The position numbers and the translations under genes are program-made. DNA of 64,000 nt from Chitinophagales bacterium. Lineage in GTDB: Bacteria > Bacteroidota > Bacteroidia > Chitinophagales > Chitinophagaceae. The DNA is taken from NCBI GenBank assembly GCA_017303415.1, contig JAFLBJ010000001.1:2108001-2172000 (forward strand), in the 5' to 3' direction. The notes beneath the pieces were generated by a model that made no database searches, was not told the DNA's origin, and saw nothing but the letters and a program-made list of their open reading frames with translations. How positions within the stretch are numbered: the first letter of the stretch is position 1; each line of letters starts with the position of its first letter. Positions 1 through 7,743 of the stretch are shown one piece after another.

Positions 1-956
1 TGTTCAAACAAGGCATTAGCAATACCCAGGTTCCCTTCGGCATTCTCAAAGTCGATGGGATTGACCTTGTGTGGCATAGCTGATGACCCGATCTCACCGG
101 CCTTTACTTTTTGCCGGAAATATTCCATGGAGATATAGGTCCAAAAATCACGACACAGATCCATCAGTATCGTATTGATCCGTTTGATCGCATCAAAATG
201 AGCGGCCAGGTTATCATAATGCTCGATCTGGGTAGTATGTTGCTGTCTGGTCAGTTCCAGTTTTTTCTCTACGAATTCATTTGCCAGTTTTACCCAATCC
301 ACTTTTGGGTAGGCGACATGGTGGGCATTCATGTTTCCGGTAGCGCCACCAAATTTTGCACTGAAGGGAATCCCTATCACCTGTTCGATCTGTCGTTCGA
401 TGCGTTCGATAAATACCTGGATCTCTTTTCCCAGGCGGGTGGGACTGGCTGGTTGTCCGTGGGTATGGGCCAGCATGGGAATATCCTTCCAATCGGCGGC
501 CAGTAATTTGAATTGATTGTTCAGGTTGAGCAGGGAAGGGAGGTATTCGTATTCAAGGGCGTGCTTCCAACTTAATGGGATTGCCGTATTATTGATATCC
601 TGTGAGGTGAGTCCAAAGTGGACCCATTCTTTTTCTTTACCCGCCCCGGCCTTTTCCATTTCCTGTTTGATGAAATACTCCACCGCCTTTACATCATGGT
701 TGGTGGTATATTCGATCTGTTTGATCTCCTGTGCGTCTTCCAGGCCAAAATCCTCCTGTAGTTTTCGCAGGGATTTGACCACTTTGGAGGTCAATTTGAA
801 GAATTTCTTATCGGCCAGGAACAAAAGGTATTCCACCTCTACCCATACCCGGTATTTCATCAGGGCATATTCAGAGAAATACTCATCCAGGTGCTGAACC
901 TGTTTGCGGTACCGGCCATCAATGGCCGATAGAGCGGTCAGGGGGGTCAATTCCAT
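1..956 (-). CDS. purB: Adenylosuccinate lyase, 3' part outside the window
   Basis: This enzyme of purine biosynthesis cleaves SAICAR and adenylosuccinate, releasing fumarate, in the cytoplasm. About 318 codons are visible and the C-terminus lies beyond the window edge. The N-terminus reads MELTPLTALSAIDGRY, typical of PurB. The fumarase/aspartase-superfamily signature GSSAMPHKVNP, which forms the flexible catalytic loop, lies near the truncated end, around residue 287. The TSQD and HTHGQ substrate-site motifs are also present. The start is the ATG at 956-954, downstream of a TATTTTTG promoter element on the minus strand at 1007-1000. It is divergent from mqnA with only 57 bp between the start codons. 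The family assignment is very secure. Confidence 0.96.
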   Translation of the reverse strand, partial: MELTPLTALSAIDGRYRKQVQHLDEYFSEYALMKYRVWVEVEYLLFLADKKFFKLTSKVVKSLRKLQEDFGLEDAQEIKQIEYTTNHDVKAVEYFIKQEMEKAGAGKEKEWVHFGLTSQDINNTAIPLSWKHALEYEYLPSLLNLNNQFKLLAADWKDIPMLAHTHGQPASPTRLGKEIQVFIERIERQIEQVIGIPFSAKFGGATGNMNAHHVAYPKVDWVKLANEFVEKKLELTRQQHTTQIEHYDNLAAHFDAIKRINTILMDLCRDFWTYISMEYFRQKVKAGEIGSSAMPHKVNPIDFENAEGNLGIANALFE

Positions 957-985
957 AATTTGTTTTTATAAGCGGTCCCTATTGT

Positions 986-993
986 TACCTTTG
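986..993 (+). promoter_or_regulatory. -7 promoter element for mqnA
   Basis: TACCTTTG matches the Bacteroidota TAnnTTTG consensus 20 bases before the TTG start of mqnA. A TTTG at 959-962 could be the -33 element, although the 23-base spacer is a little long. Confidence 0.55.
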
Positions 994-999
994 CTGCCG

Positions 1000-1007
1000 C
1001 AAAAATA
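1000..1007 (-). promoter_or_regulatory. -7 promoter element for purB
   Basis: The minus strand reads TATTTTTG, an exact match to the Bacteroidota TAnnTTTG element, about 44 bases before the purB ATG. It lies inside the region that also carries the mqnA element, so the two divergent promoters overlap. Confidence 0.6.
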
Positions 1008-1013
1008 GCTCAA

Positions 1014-1757
1014 TTGGCAGAGAAGATAAAAGTTGGTATTGTCAGTTATCTCAACACCCGCCCCCTGATCTATGGCCTGCGCCAGGAACCCATGGCCAGC
1101 CAGATAGAATTGTGGGAGGATACCCCGGCACGCCTGGCCGATATGTTGGTCAATGGAGAGATCGACCTGGGACTCGTTCCGGTAGCGACCATTCCCCACC
1201 TGCCTACCTATCAGGTGGTTGGCGACTATTGCATCGGCACCGAAGGGGAAGTGGCCTCTGTTTGCCTGTTTAGTGAGGTGCCCCTCGAACAGATAGAGAC
1301 CGTATATCTGGATTACCAAAGCCGGAGTTCTGTGGCACTCCTCAAGTGGATCATGCAGGAATACTGGGGAATTAAGCCACGCCTGATCGATGCCGAGAAC
1401 GAGGATTTCAGGGCCGAGATCAAGGGTACATCTGCAGGGCTCGTTATTGGTGACCGGGCATTTGAACAGCGAAAAATATCCACCTTTATCTACGACCTTG
1501 GCTCCGAATGGAAGAAGATTACCGGGTTACCCTTTGTTTTTGCAGCCTGGGTTAGTGTTAAGCCTCTTCCCGAAGCATTTCTTCGGGATTTTAACCAAGC
1601 CAATGCCGTCGGTTTAAATGCACTGGATGATATTTTAAAGGACATCCACTATGATCTGTATGATCTCCGAAAATATTACACCATTCATGTTAGCTACCCC
1701 CTGAATGAAGCCAAGCGTAGAGGAATGGAGAAATTTCTGCAGGTGATTGGCGGGTAA
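1014..1757 (+). CDS. mqnA: Chorismate dehydratase MqnA (futalosine menaquinone pathway)
   Basis: MqnA dehydrates chorismate to 3-enolpyruvylbenzoate, the first committed step of the futalosine route to menaquinone. The protein has 247 residues, normal for the family. The N-terminus KVGIVSYLNTRPLIYGL is the classic MqnA opening of this periplasmic-binding-protein-like fold. The start is TTG at 1014, because an in-frame TAG three codons upstream (1005) rules out any earlier start and no ATG is nearby. A TAnnTTTG promoter lies 20 bases upstream. The partner enzyme mqnE is encoded at 19947-21071, which supports use of this pathway. The gene is convergent with the GT11 gene, leaving a 7-base gap. 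Confidence 0.93.
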   Translation: MAEKIKVGIVSYLNTRPLIYGLRQEPMASQIELWEDTPARLADMLVNGEIDLGLVPVATIPHLPTYQVVGDYCIGTEGEVASVCLFSEVPLEQIETVYLDYQSRSSVALLKWIMQEYWGIKPRLIDAENEDFRAEIKGTSAGLVIGDRAFEQRKISTFIYDLGSEWKKITGLPFVFAAWVSVKPLPEAFLRDFNQANAVGLNALDDILKDIHYDLYDLRKYYTIHVSYPLNEAKRRGMEKFLQVIGG

Positions 1758-1764
1758 TTTTGTT

Positions 1765-2619
1765 CTATAAGAGCACCCAACCAGTAGGGAACAGGTCTTC
1801 CGTATCAGAAGGGCCCTGATCAAACCAGCGCTTTGGCGCGATCACAGTCTTATTTTCCTGTGATCCCATCCAGGCCGCCCACCAGCTAAAACTGCTGTTG
1901 GCAATGATATTGTGCCGGCAACATTGCATGAGGTAAAAATCTTCATAATGAGTCTTCGCCAATTCACCAGAGACGATGACCGCATTCTCTATTTTAAGTT
2001 CCTGCCGAACCCAATCCATATCATCGGAGAAAATATAGAAGGTAAGATCATTGAATTGCTTACGAAGCGTGGCCATTGCGGCTGTATAATATTCAGCAGA
2101 GCACAGGCCATGGTATTCCAGAAAACCCGGTTTGGTATAATCTGTTCGACGGATATGAACGGAAACAGCGTTTTCAGCTTTTATTTTTTCCCCGAGTCCC
2201 GCCACCTGCCTTATCTTTTCAGCCGGTAACGCCAGCTCAGAAAGCAGGGTCTCCCGAATGGGCTCAAAATATTTTGGGCTTTGAAAATTGCCTTTAAGAT
2301 AACAGGAGGGCCCGATCTGTTGGAAGGAAGGGTCATAGTGAAAATACCGCTCGCGATGGTAGGTCCGCCATCGTTTGGGACGCAGATACTGTAAGGCCTT
2401 GGCGGTATTCGTGGCTGGTTTCAACCGGTTGATATCTGTCTCTTCTGCCAGTTGAAACTGGGTAGGGAAGTTTCCCAGTTCCAGTTTTCGGAGATCATAT
2501 CCCGCAAAATCCCGTGTATCCAGCTTTAATTCCACACCATGCCGAAGGCTTAAATAACGCCCCGCCGCATACTGGAAAAACTGGTTCCCCATTCCGCCGA
2601 TGATGTGGGAGATGATCAT
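1765..2619 (-). CDS. Glycosyltransferase family 11 (alpha-1,2-fucosyltransferase type)
   Basis: The protein has 284 residues. GT11 enzymes transfer fucose (or a related 6-deoxyhexose) from a GDP-sugar in alpha-1,2 linkage. The N-terminal GGMGNQFFQYA motif and HIRRTDY at residues 155-161, the fucosyltransferase GDP-binding HxRRxD motif, are clear. The C-terminal region contains NSSFSWWAAW, the third conserved block of GT11. It is the last gene of a minus-strand run of glycan genes that begins near 7648. The acceptor and whether fucose is the donor sugar cannot be told from sequence. The family assignment is secure. Confidence 0.92.
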   Translation of the reverse strand: MIISHIIGGMGNQFFQYAAGRYLSLRHGVELKLDTRDFAGYDLRKLELGNFPTQFQLAEETDINRLKPATNTAKALQYLRPKRWRTYHRERYFHYDPSFQQIGPSCYLKGNFQSPKYFEPIRETLLSELALPAEKIRQVAGLGEKIKAENAVSVHIRRTDYTKPGFLEYHGLCSAEYYTAAMATLRKQFNDLTFYIFSDDMDWVRQELKIENAVIVSGELAKTHYEDFYLMQCCRHNIIANSSFSWWAAWMGSQENKTVIAPKRWFDQGPSDTEDLFPTGWVLL

Positions 2620-2643
2620 TTCTATTTTGGGTTACTCTATCTG

Positions 2644-3393
2644 TTATTGCTTTCTAAACCAGAAACATCCACAGGGAAATTTTTGTTTCTGTATAAATTC
2701 ATTGTCCGCATTTTCGATCAACTCACCCTGATCAGGAATAAGCGTGAAGTTCATAAGTGTACAATTTCCAAAATACCCTAATACCTGATCCTTAGAGTAA
2801 AGCCTTTGTCCATTAAATTCTATACGCCCATCGCCCAGTGGTGCCACAAAAAGAATATCGCCTCCTTTACGTACAACCCGTATCAATTCATTGATAGCTT
2901 TTAGATCAGCTTTGGGATCAATTGGGTCGCCATATCTCCCTAATCCTATATGTTCGATTGTATGCATGCAGGAAATAGAAGGTATGGAATCTGTTTCAAA
3001 GGACAGGTTGGTAAGGTCGGCAAATCCAGACTGATAATTTGAAAGGCCAATTTCGGCTACCCGGTAGTCATAAAATTTTATAGGCAAAAAGGCAGAAGCT
3101 ATTGTACTAAATGAGAGGATGGAGGAAATGTCAACATGGTATTCAGGACGCGTTTGAGCAAGTACTCTCGCTGCCCAGGCTGGGTGAAGTACATAATGAC
3201 GGTCGAATGGAGTTGTTTTTACGCGATCGGTAAGACAAGGATATATTTCAGCGAATTTCATTCGAAGCCTTCCATCGTTCATTTTGTTGAATTGACGGTA
3301 TTCGCCAAGAAATTTAAAAAAATAAAATACTCTTTTAGGGAACCTAACAAGAATGTCTTTCCCAAGAATGGTGAAATAGCGTTTTAAGTACAT
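2644..3393 (-). CDS. DUF268 family protein (methyltransferase-like)
   Basis: This 249-residue protein matches the DUF268 pattern. Residues 144-160 read HTIEHIGLGRYGDPIDP, followed by RVVRKGGDILFVAPLG and then FNGQRLY. The layout resembles a Rossmann-type SAM methyltransferase, with a GxGx-like region AEIGLSNY near 113-120 and a post-core RVxRKGG strand, but no activity is established for DUF268. It lies between an FkbM methyltransferase and a GT11 gene, with gaps of 4 and 24 bases, so it is probably co-transcribed and acts in surface-glycan modification. Its codon use and AT content look similar to the neighbouring FkbM gene and more AT-rich than the flanking housekeeping genes. Confidence 0.8.
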   Translation of the reverse strand: MYLKRYFTILGKDILVRFPKRVFYFFKFLGEYRQFNKMNDGRLRMKFAEIYPCLTDRVKTTPFDRHYVLHPAWAARVLAQTRPEYHVDISSILSFSTIASAFLPIKFYDYRVAEIGLSNYQSGFADLTNLSFETDSIPSISCMHTIEHIGLGRYGDPIDPKADLKAINELIRVVRKGGDILFVAPLGDGRIEFNGQRLYSKDQVLGYFGNCTLMNFTLIPDQGELIENADNEFIQKQKFPCGCFWFRKQ

Positions 3394-3397
3394 GTTC

Positions 3398-4195
3398 CTA
3401 TCTTGACAACTTTACATAAATATCACCAAACCCGGTTTTAATAAATCCATCCGTTGCAACATGTTGGATAAATGAATCAAACGGTATGAAATTATCCAAT
3501 TCGTATACCATTCCTTCCCCAACAGAGTAATTAAATAAATAATCAGGGCTCAGGGATTGACAAAGACGTAAGCATTCAGCGAGCTTTTGATTTTGTTCGG
3601 GAACCGTATACTCAAATGATATTACTGGAATTGGTTGGTGAAGTCCTTTTAGAACTTCAACTTCATATCCCTCTACATCAATCTTACAAAACTGAGGTAG
3701 CCCAAATTTTTCGATAAGTTTGTCAAGCGTGGTGATTTTGACTTTTTCCTTTTTCTCCCAATTATGTTGTTTAAAGCGTGATTGTTTAACACTTTCGATC
3801 CAATCCTCCGCCATAGAGGAAATCGTACTGTAATCCGCAATGTAAAGGTCCTTTTCTGATTCTTCTGCACCCAGTCCCATGCCTACTACATCGATACGAT
3901 CTCCAAACTTTTTATGTAAGGTTTCGATGCAGTTTTTTTGGGGTTCAACAGCAACGACTCTTGCTCCAATTGCCAGTAACACGTTAACCCGGTTTCCAAC
4001 ATTTGCACCTACATCATAAACAAGTTGACCTTTACTAACGATATTAGAATAAAATTCAAGGCGGGGCTGGAAGTGTTTTTCGTCTTCCTTTTGGTTCTTC
4101 TTTTCTAATTGTTTGAACTTGTACTCAGTATACACCTTGTAAAGGCCAATTGCCTTAAGGATACTTATGATTGTTTTCTTCATATAATTGTTCAT
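3398..4195 (-). CDS. FkbM family methyltransferase
   Basis: The protein has 265 residues from the chosen ATG at 4195. A longer in-frame start at 4240 would overlap the preceding gene by 35 bases, and the shorter one gives a normal N-terminus, MNNYMKKTIISI. SAM-binding motif I is VYDVGANVGNR at 59-69, the acidic strand end is VVAVEPQ near 80-86, and the FkbM signature CKIDVEGYEVEVLKGL begins at 170. FkbM enzymes O-methylate hydroxyl groups on sugars or polyketides. In this neighbourhood a sugar in a surface glycan is the likely substrate. A second FkbM protein is encoded at 56899-57738. Confidence 0.88.
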   Translation of the reverse strand: MNNYMKKTIISILKAIGLYKVYTEYKFKQLEKKNQKEDEKHFQPRLEFYSNIVSKGQLVYDVGANVGNRVNVLLAIGARVVAVEPQKNCIETLHKKFGDRIDVVGMGLGAEESEKDLYIADYSTISSMAEDWIESVKQSRFKQHNWEKKEKVKITTLDKLIEKFGLPQFCKIDVEGYEVEVLKGLHQPIPVISFEYTVPEQNQKLAECLRLCQSLSPDYLFNYSVGEGMVYELDNFIPFDSFIQHVATDGFIKTGFGDIYVKLSR

Positions 4196-4205
4196 TTCCA
4201 CGTCT

Positions 4206-5321
4206 TTACAGACATGGGATTGCGGTGGTAACCAATGCACCGCTATTATCTACCGTGACCCTCCAACAGTTGCCGTTGGGAGACTTCATGATAATGCCAG
4301 AACCAATTTGGTCAATGTTCACATCACCGGCAAATACATGTAACCTGGATCTGGGCGTTCCACCATTACTCATTCCAATACCTACAAAGTTATTTATTTT
4401 GGTGGCAACCAATGAGTGGGTAAACGTATTCTGATTAAAAATGGAAAAGTTTCCGACCCCACCAGCCGTATTTGTTGTACCGCCAACAATAAGTGTAAAT
4501 TGGGTGTTGGAAGGATTATTTTTTAATCCAATTGAAGCATGCCAATTATCCTCAGACTCAAAAAAAGCGATACTTCCACCAGGTCCAACATTCGAGGGTT
4601 GCTGACGAATATGTAATGGGTATTGTATATGCGCATCCAACCCAATTCCAATCTTTCCAACGGAGGAATGGATGCCATTGGCATCCGGGATCCAATAGGA
4701 GGCAGCGGTATTTGTAATGGTATTGCCTGAAATACTGATACCTGTTCCACCAACCAAATTATGCGAAACCGTATTTCCCGATATATTAATCCCTGTTCCC
4801 CCAACCAGGTTATGTGCTATTGTATTTCCTGTAATATTGATCCCGGTTCCCGCCAGGTAATTGGCATTGATGATATTTCCGTTGCTGATCGAAATTGCAT
4901 TTCCCGCTACCAGATTGGTGCGATGAGCGTATAGTGCATAAGGTACACTCAATAATTGGGTGGTGCCTTGTACCTGATAAGTATTGGTGCCATCGGCTGA
5001 GATCTCTACCTGCAAAAATTTATTGCCACTGCCCCAGTTGATCGTATTAAATGTACCACTCACAACTGTTCCTGTTCCGATGGACAGGGTAAACAAGCCA
5101 AAATTATTGGTGGTGGTGGCATGTGTCTCCTGGTAAATAAGCGTGCCGTTCACAGATCCATCGAGAATCGAGAACCGGACATTTACATTCTGGGTCGGTA
5201 TGATTAACCCCGTAGCTGTTCTCGCCACGGCCTGATAGTTGAGCGCCTGTGGCACTTGTTGAGCGAGCAAGTTGGTCACGGTTAGGATGATAACCAAAAG
5301 AGATAAGATTTTCTTTGTCAT
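4206..5321 (-). CDS. Secreted fibre-like surface protein with 17-residue tandem repeats
   Basis: The protein has 371 residues from the ATG at 5321, where a signal peptide (residues 1-20, ending LLAQ) begins. A longer start at 5399 would remove it and overlap the upstream gene. Residues 22-135 form a domain common in Bacteroidota secreted proteins (PQALNYQAVARTATG, LLSVPYALYAHRT). Residues 158-206 are three tandem copies of GTGINISGNTVSHNLVG, a beta-helix-like pattern reminiscent of phage tail fibres and trimeric adhesins. The rest is beta-rich and ends GALVTTAIPCL. No sorting domain is seen at its C-terminus, but a small T9SS protein is encoded just upstream. Its function is unknown, and a cell-surface role is inferred. 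Confidence 0.75.
   Translation of the reverse strand: MTKKILSLLVIILTVTNLLAQQVPQALNYQAVARTATGLIIPTQNVNVRFSILDGSVNGTLIYQETHATTTNNFGLFTLSIGTGTVVSGTFNTINWGSGNKFLQVEISADGTNTYQVQGTTQLLSVPYALYAHRTNLVAGNAISISNGNIINANYLAGTGINITGNTIAHNLVGGTGINISGNTVSHNLVGGTGISISGNTITNTAASYWIPDANGIHSSVGKIGIGLDAHIQYPLHIRQQPSNVGPGGSIAFFESEDNWHASIGLKNNPSNTQFTLIVGGTTNTAGGVGNFSIFNQNTFTHSLVATKINNFVGIGMSNGGTPRSRLHVFAGDVNIDQIGSGIIMKSPNGNCWRVTVDNSGALVTTAIPCL
4704..4850 (-). repeat. Three 51-bp in-frame tandem repeats
   Basis: These encode residues 158-206 of the fibre-like protein, with a 17-residue unit beginning GTGIN or GTGIS. A fourth, more degenerate unit (NAISISNGNIINANYLA) lies just before them. The repeats are similar but not identical at DNA level. 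Confidence 0.8.
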
Positions 5322-5353
5322 GGTATTATTTTTATAAGAGATGATGGTTTGGT

Positions 5354-5824
5354 TTAATGCTTTTTGATGATCTTCAAGGTCTTGTATTCTCCGCCACAAC
5401 CAGGAAGCAATCGTATGATATACATTCCCGAGGCGAGTTTTCTCAGGTCAATGTAGTTATTGAAAAACCGGGTATTGCTCACCAGTTTTCCATCCGCTGC
5501 ATAGATCTGATAACTGGTGATCCAGTCATGCCGGCCGACCAGTCGTATATAATCTGTTGTGGGATTGGGAAAATATTGAAAAGTATTGTTGATGATATCA
5601 CAGGCCGCATCCGCCACTTTTACCGAAGGTTGTAATACCCCCTGGGTTACCTGATAATTACCGCCGGAAATGGTGGTGATCGAAATCTCGCCAATGGAGT
5701 ATTCAATTTGATAGTCTGTCGTAACCAGCGTGGCTCCGGTCGAATTAACAACGGACTGCCCCCTGGCGACCCCCATGGAGCAAATCAAACAAATTAAATA
5801 AAATCCTTTTTTATAAATTTTCAT
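5354..5824 (-). CDS. Small T9SS-secreted protein with C-terminal sorting domain
   Basis: The protein has 156 residues from the ATG at 5824, which places a signal peptide (residues 1-23, ending VARGQ) at the N-terminus. Upstream in-frame ATGs would hide it. Residues 25-68 contain EYSIGEISITTISGG and TQGVLQPS, a module seen in many small Bacteroidota surface proteins. Residues 84-156 are a type A T9SS sorting domain, with FPNPTTDYIRL, then ASGMYIIRLL and a basic end KTLKIIKKH. It should be exported by Sec and then moved to the surface by T9SS. It precedes the fibre-like gene by 32 bases on the same strand, so the two are probably one operon. No enzymatic motif is visible. Confidence 0.85.
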   Translation of the reverse strand: MKIYKKGFYLICLICSMGVARGQSVVNSTGATLVTTDYQIEYSIGEISITTISGGNYQVTQGVLQPSVKVADAACDIINNTFQYFPNPTTDYIRLVGRHDWITSYQIYAADGKLVSNTRFFNNYIDLRKLASGMYIIRLLPGCGGEYKTLKIIKKH

Positions 5825-5887
5825 AAAATGGGTTTTGGTAAAAATAGCAAAAATGGGCATGGGCAGAGAGCAGAGGGGTTTAATTTT

Positions 5888-6721
5888 TCAGGGAATTAAT
5901 CTGTCCTTTATGTCCTTTAAAATGGCCCTGATGCGATCAGCCACCATTGTCCAGAATATGGAACGATCATAGGCATTATAAACCCCTTTTTCCTTCCTGG
6001 CCTTGAGATAGATCCGTTTTGTTTGAAAATAAAGGTAATAGGGATTGATACGTCTGTAATGGACATGGGTGGTATTCTGGCTGTGGACCCGGTATTTGAT
6101 CACCGGGCGGTCAATTTTTTCGATGGCATAACCATCCGCCAACAAGGATAACCAGAGGGGGTAATCCTCAACCGCATATTCGGGTAATTGCTGGCTGGTA
6201 TCATACCCATATTGCCTCATGATTACCGTACGTATCATGACCGTGGAATGGGTAATGCAATTCTCCCATTTCATTACCCGGCGAATATCCTTTCCTGATA
6301 CGATCTTTTCATCCATATCCCAGGGTTTTGCTGGCGCCCCTGATTCATCGATCGGCAGGGTTTTGCCAGCCACAAGGGCCGATTCGGGATGACGCTCCAG
6401 CCATTCCTTTTGCCAGGCCAACCGCTCGGGTAAGGATATGTCGTCTGCATGCATGATACAGAGGAGTGGGGCCTTCACCAAGGCGATTCCTGTATTCATG
6501 GCGGCAACCACGCCTTTATTCACCTCATGTTTTATATAAACGATTCGCGGGTCGGTGTAGGAAAGAATAATGGCCTCGCTCTCATCAGCCGAGCAATCAT
6601 TCACAATAATGAATTCAAAATCGGTATGTGTCTGGCCAAGGATACTGTCAATGGCCTCCCGTAGAAATTTACCCGCGTTATAAACGGGCATGATCACCGA
6701 TATGGATGGCGAATGGGCCAT
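5888..6721 (-). CDS. Glycosyltransferase family 2
   Basis: The protein has 277 residues with a GT-A fold. The N-terminus SISVIMPVYNAGKFLREAI is typical of GT2. The nucleotide-binding acidic residues are in FIIVNDCSAD, and the metal-binding motif is HADD (in LLCIMHADDISLPERL). The second half has basic and aromatic patches but no transmembrane segments, so it is a soluble or peripheral enzyme. Only 3 bases separate it from the upstream GT2 gene, which indicates co-transcription. The donor and acceptor sugars cannot be predicted. Its context is the surface-glycan island. Confidence 0.92.
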   Translation of the reverse strand: MAHSPSISVIMPVYNAGKFLREAIDSILGQTHTDFEFIIVNDCSADESEAIILSYTDPRIVYIKHEVNKGVVAAMNTGIALVKAPLLCIMHADDISLPERLAWQKEWLERHPESALVAGKTLPIDESGAPAKPWDMDEKIVSGKDIRRVMKWENCITHSTVMIRTVIMRQYGYDTSQQLPEYAVEDYPLWLSLLADGYAIEKIDRPVIKYRVHSQNTTHVHYRRINPYYLYFQTKRIYLKARKEKGVYNAYDRSIFWTMVADRIRAILKDIKDRLIP

Positions 6722-6724
6722 AGG

Positions 6725-7648
6725 TTAGCGGACGAATACATTTTTCATGAAGAATCCTTTCAACGTGTACCATTGGGATTTGATCAAATAACGACCTTTG
6801 GCCGGGGTGCCTGCCAGCAGAAATTTTAAACCGATAAGCCAGGACACCTTCCATTTAAAAACAAATTCCAGGCCTTTGGTAAAGAGGCCCCAACCACCCT
6901 TTTCTGCTCTTACCCTAATCTTTTCCTCGTTGCCGGTCTTCAGGTATAGTTTTCGAAAATTGTCCGGATGCAACCGCTCGGCATCAATGTTATGATAAAC
7001 CACAGCAGCCGGAACATACCAGATATCCTGGCTGAATTGACGGACCCGAAAATTAATGGCCTTGTCATCGCTCCGGAATTGCAGGTCTGTATTGAATCCT
7101 CCGGCTTTTTCCAACGCAGCTTTGCGATAGCTCATATTACATCCTGCCGGATACTTCATTTGCCGGTCATACTTCCTAAGCTGATCTCCATGGTCCTGGC
7201 CCGCCACAAACCCATACAGGTAATGGCTCATCCAAACCGGTTCTTCTCCATCGGGATATTTGGGTAATACTTTTCCTCCAGCACCTACAGCCTCTGGGTG
7301 ATGCTCAAAAAATTGGAGCAGGGAAGCGGCAAATTCCGGAGTCGCCTCCGCATCGTCATCGATATAGGTAATGATCCCCGAACCGGCTTCCCGGTAGCCA
7401 CGGTTCCGGGCATGGGATAGACCCTTGTTTTCCTCATAAAAATACCGGATCACCGTATCAGGGTTTTGCGCAATTACTTCCTGCACGATTCGGGCAGTTT
7501 GGTCGGTACTCCGGTTATCGATCACCAAAACCTCATAAAAGGCTTTGTTCAATTCCTGTTTGATCAGGGACTCCAGGGCCGCACGGATAAACCTGTCGCG
7601 GTTATACGTACAGATCACGATCGATATGCTGGGATGAGTAACGGCCAT
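6725..7648 (-). CDS. Glycosyltransferase family 2
   Basis: The protein has 307 residues. Its N-terminus is SISIVICTYNRDRFIRAAL. VLVIDNRSTDQT and YIDDDAEATPEF carry the nucleotide- and metal-binding acidic residues of GT2. RNRGYREAGSG is also conserved, and the C-terminal half has CNMSYRK and WYVPAAVVYHN, as in rhamnosyl- or galactosyltransferase-like GT2 enzymes. It appears to be the first gene of the minus-strand glycan run (7648 down to 1765) and is divergent from the GT4 gene at 7744 with 95 bases between. Substrate specificity is unknown. Confidence 0.92.
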   Translation of the reverse strand: MAVTHPSISIVICTYNRDRFIRAALESLIKQELNKAFYEVLVIDNRSTDQTARIVQEVIAQNPDTVIRYFYEENKGLSHARNRGYREAGSGIITYIDDDAEATPEFAASLLQFFEHHPEAVGAGGKVLPKYPDGEEPVWMSHYLYGFVAGQDHGDQLRKYDRQMKYPAGCNMSYRKAALEKAGGFNTDLQFRSDDKAINFRVRQFSQDIWYVPAAVVYHNIDAERLHPDNFRKLYLKTGNEEKIRVRAEKGGWGLFTKGLEFVFKWKVSWLIGLKFLLAGTPAKGRYLIKSQWYTLKGFFMKNVFVR

Positions 7649-7715
7649 GTAACGAAGGCTTGAAAATCATTGCAAAATAAAGCTATTGGGCTCAATATTC
7701 CCCCCGGGAATTTAT

Positions 7716-7723
7716 TAAGTTTG
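7716..7723 (+). promoter_or_regulatory. -7 promoter element for the GT4 gene
   Basis: TAAGTTTG matches TAnnTTTG and ends 20 bases before the ATG at 7744, in the divergent intergenic region between the GT2 and GT4 genes. Confidence 0.5.
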
Positions 7724-7743
7724 AGCCCCGGATACACCCATCT

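Noticed and set aside
111..897. Plus-strand frames at the left end
   Set aside because: They are antisense to purB, whose motifs are clear throughout.
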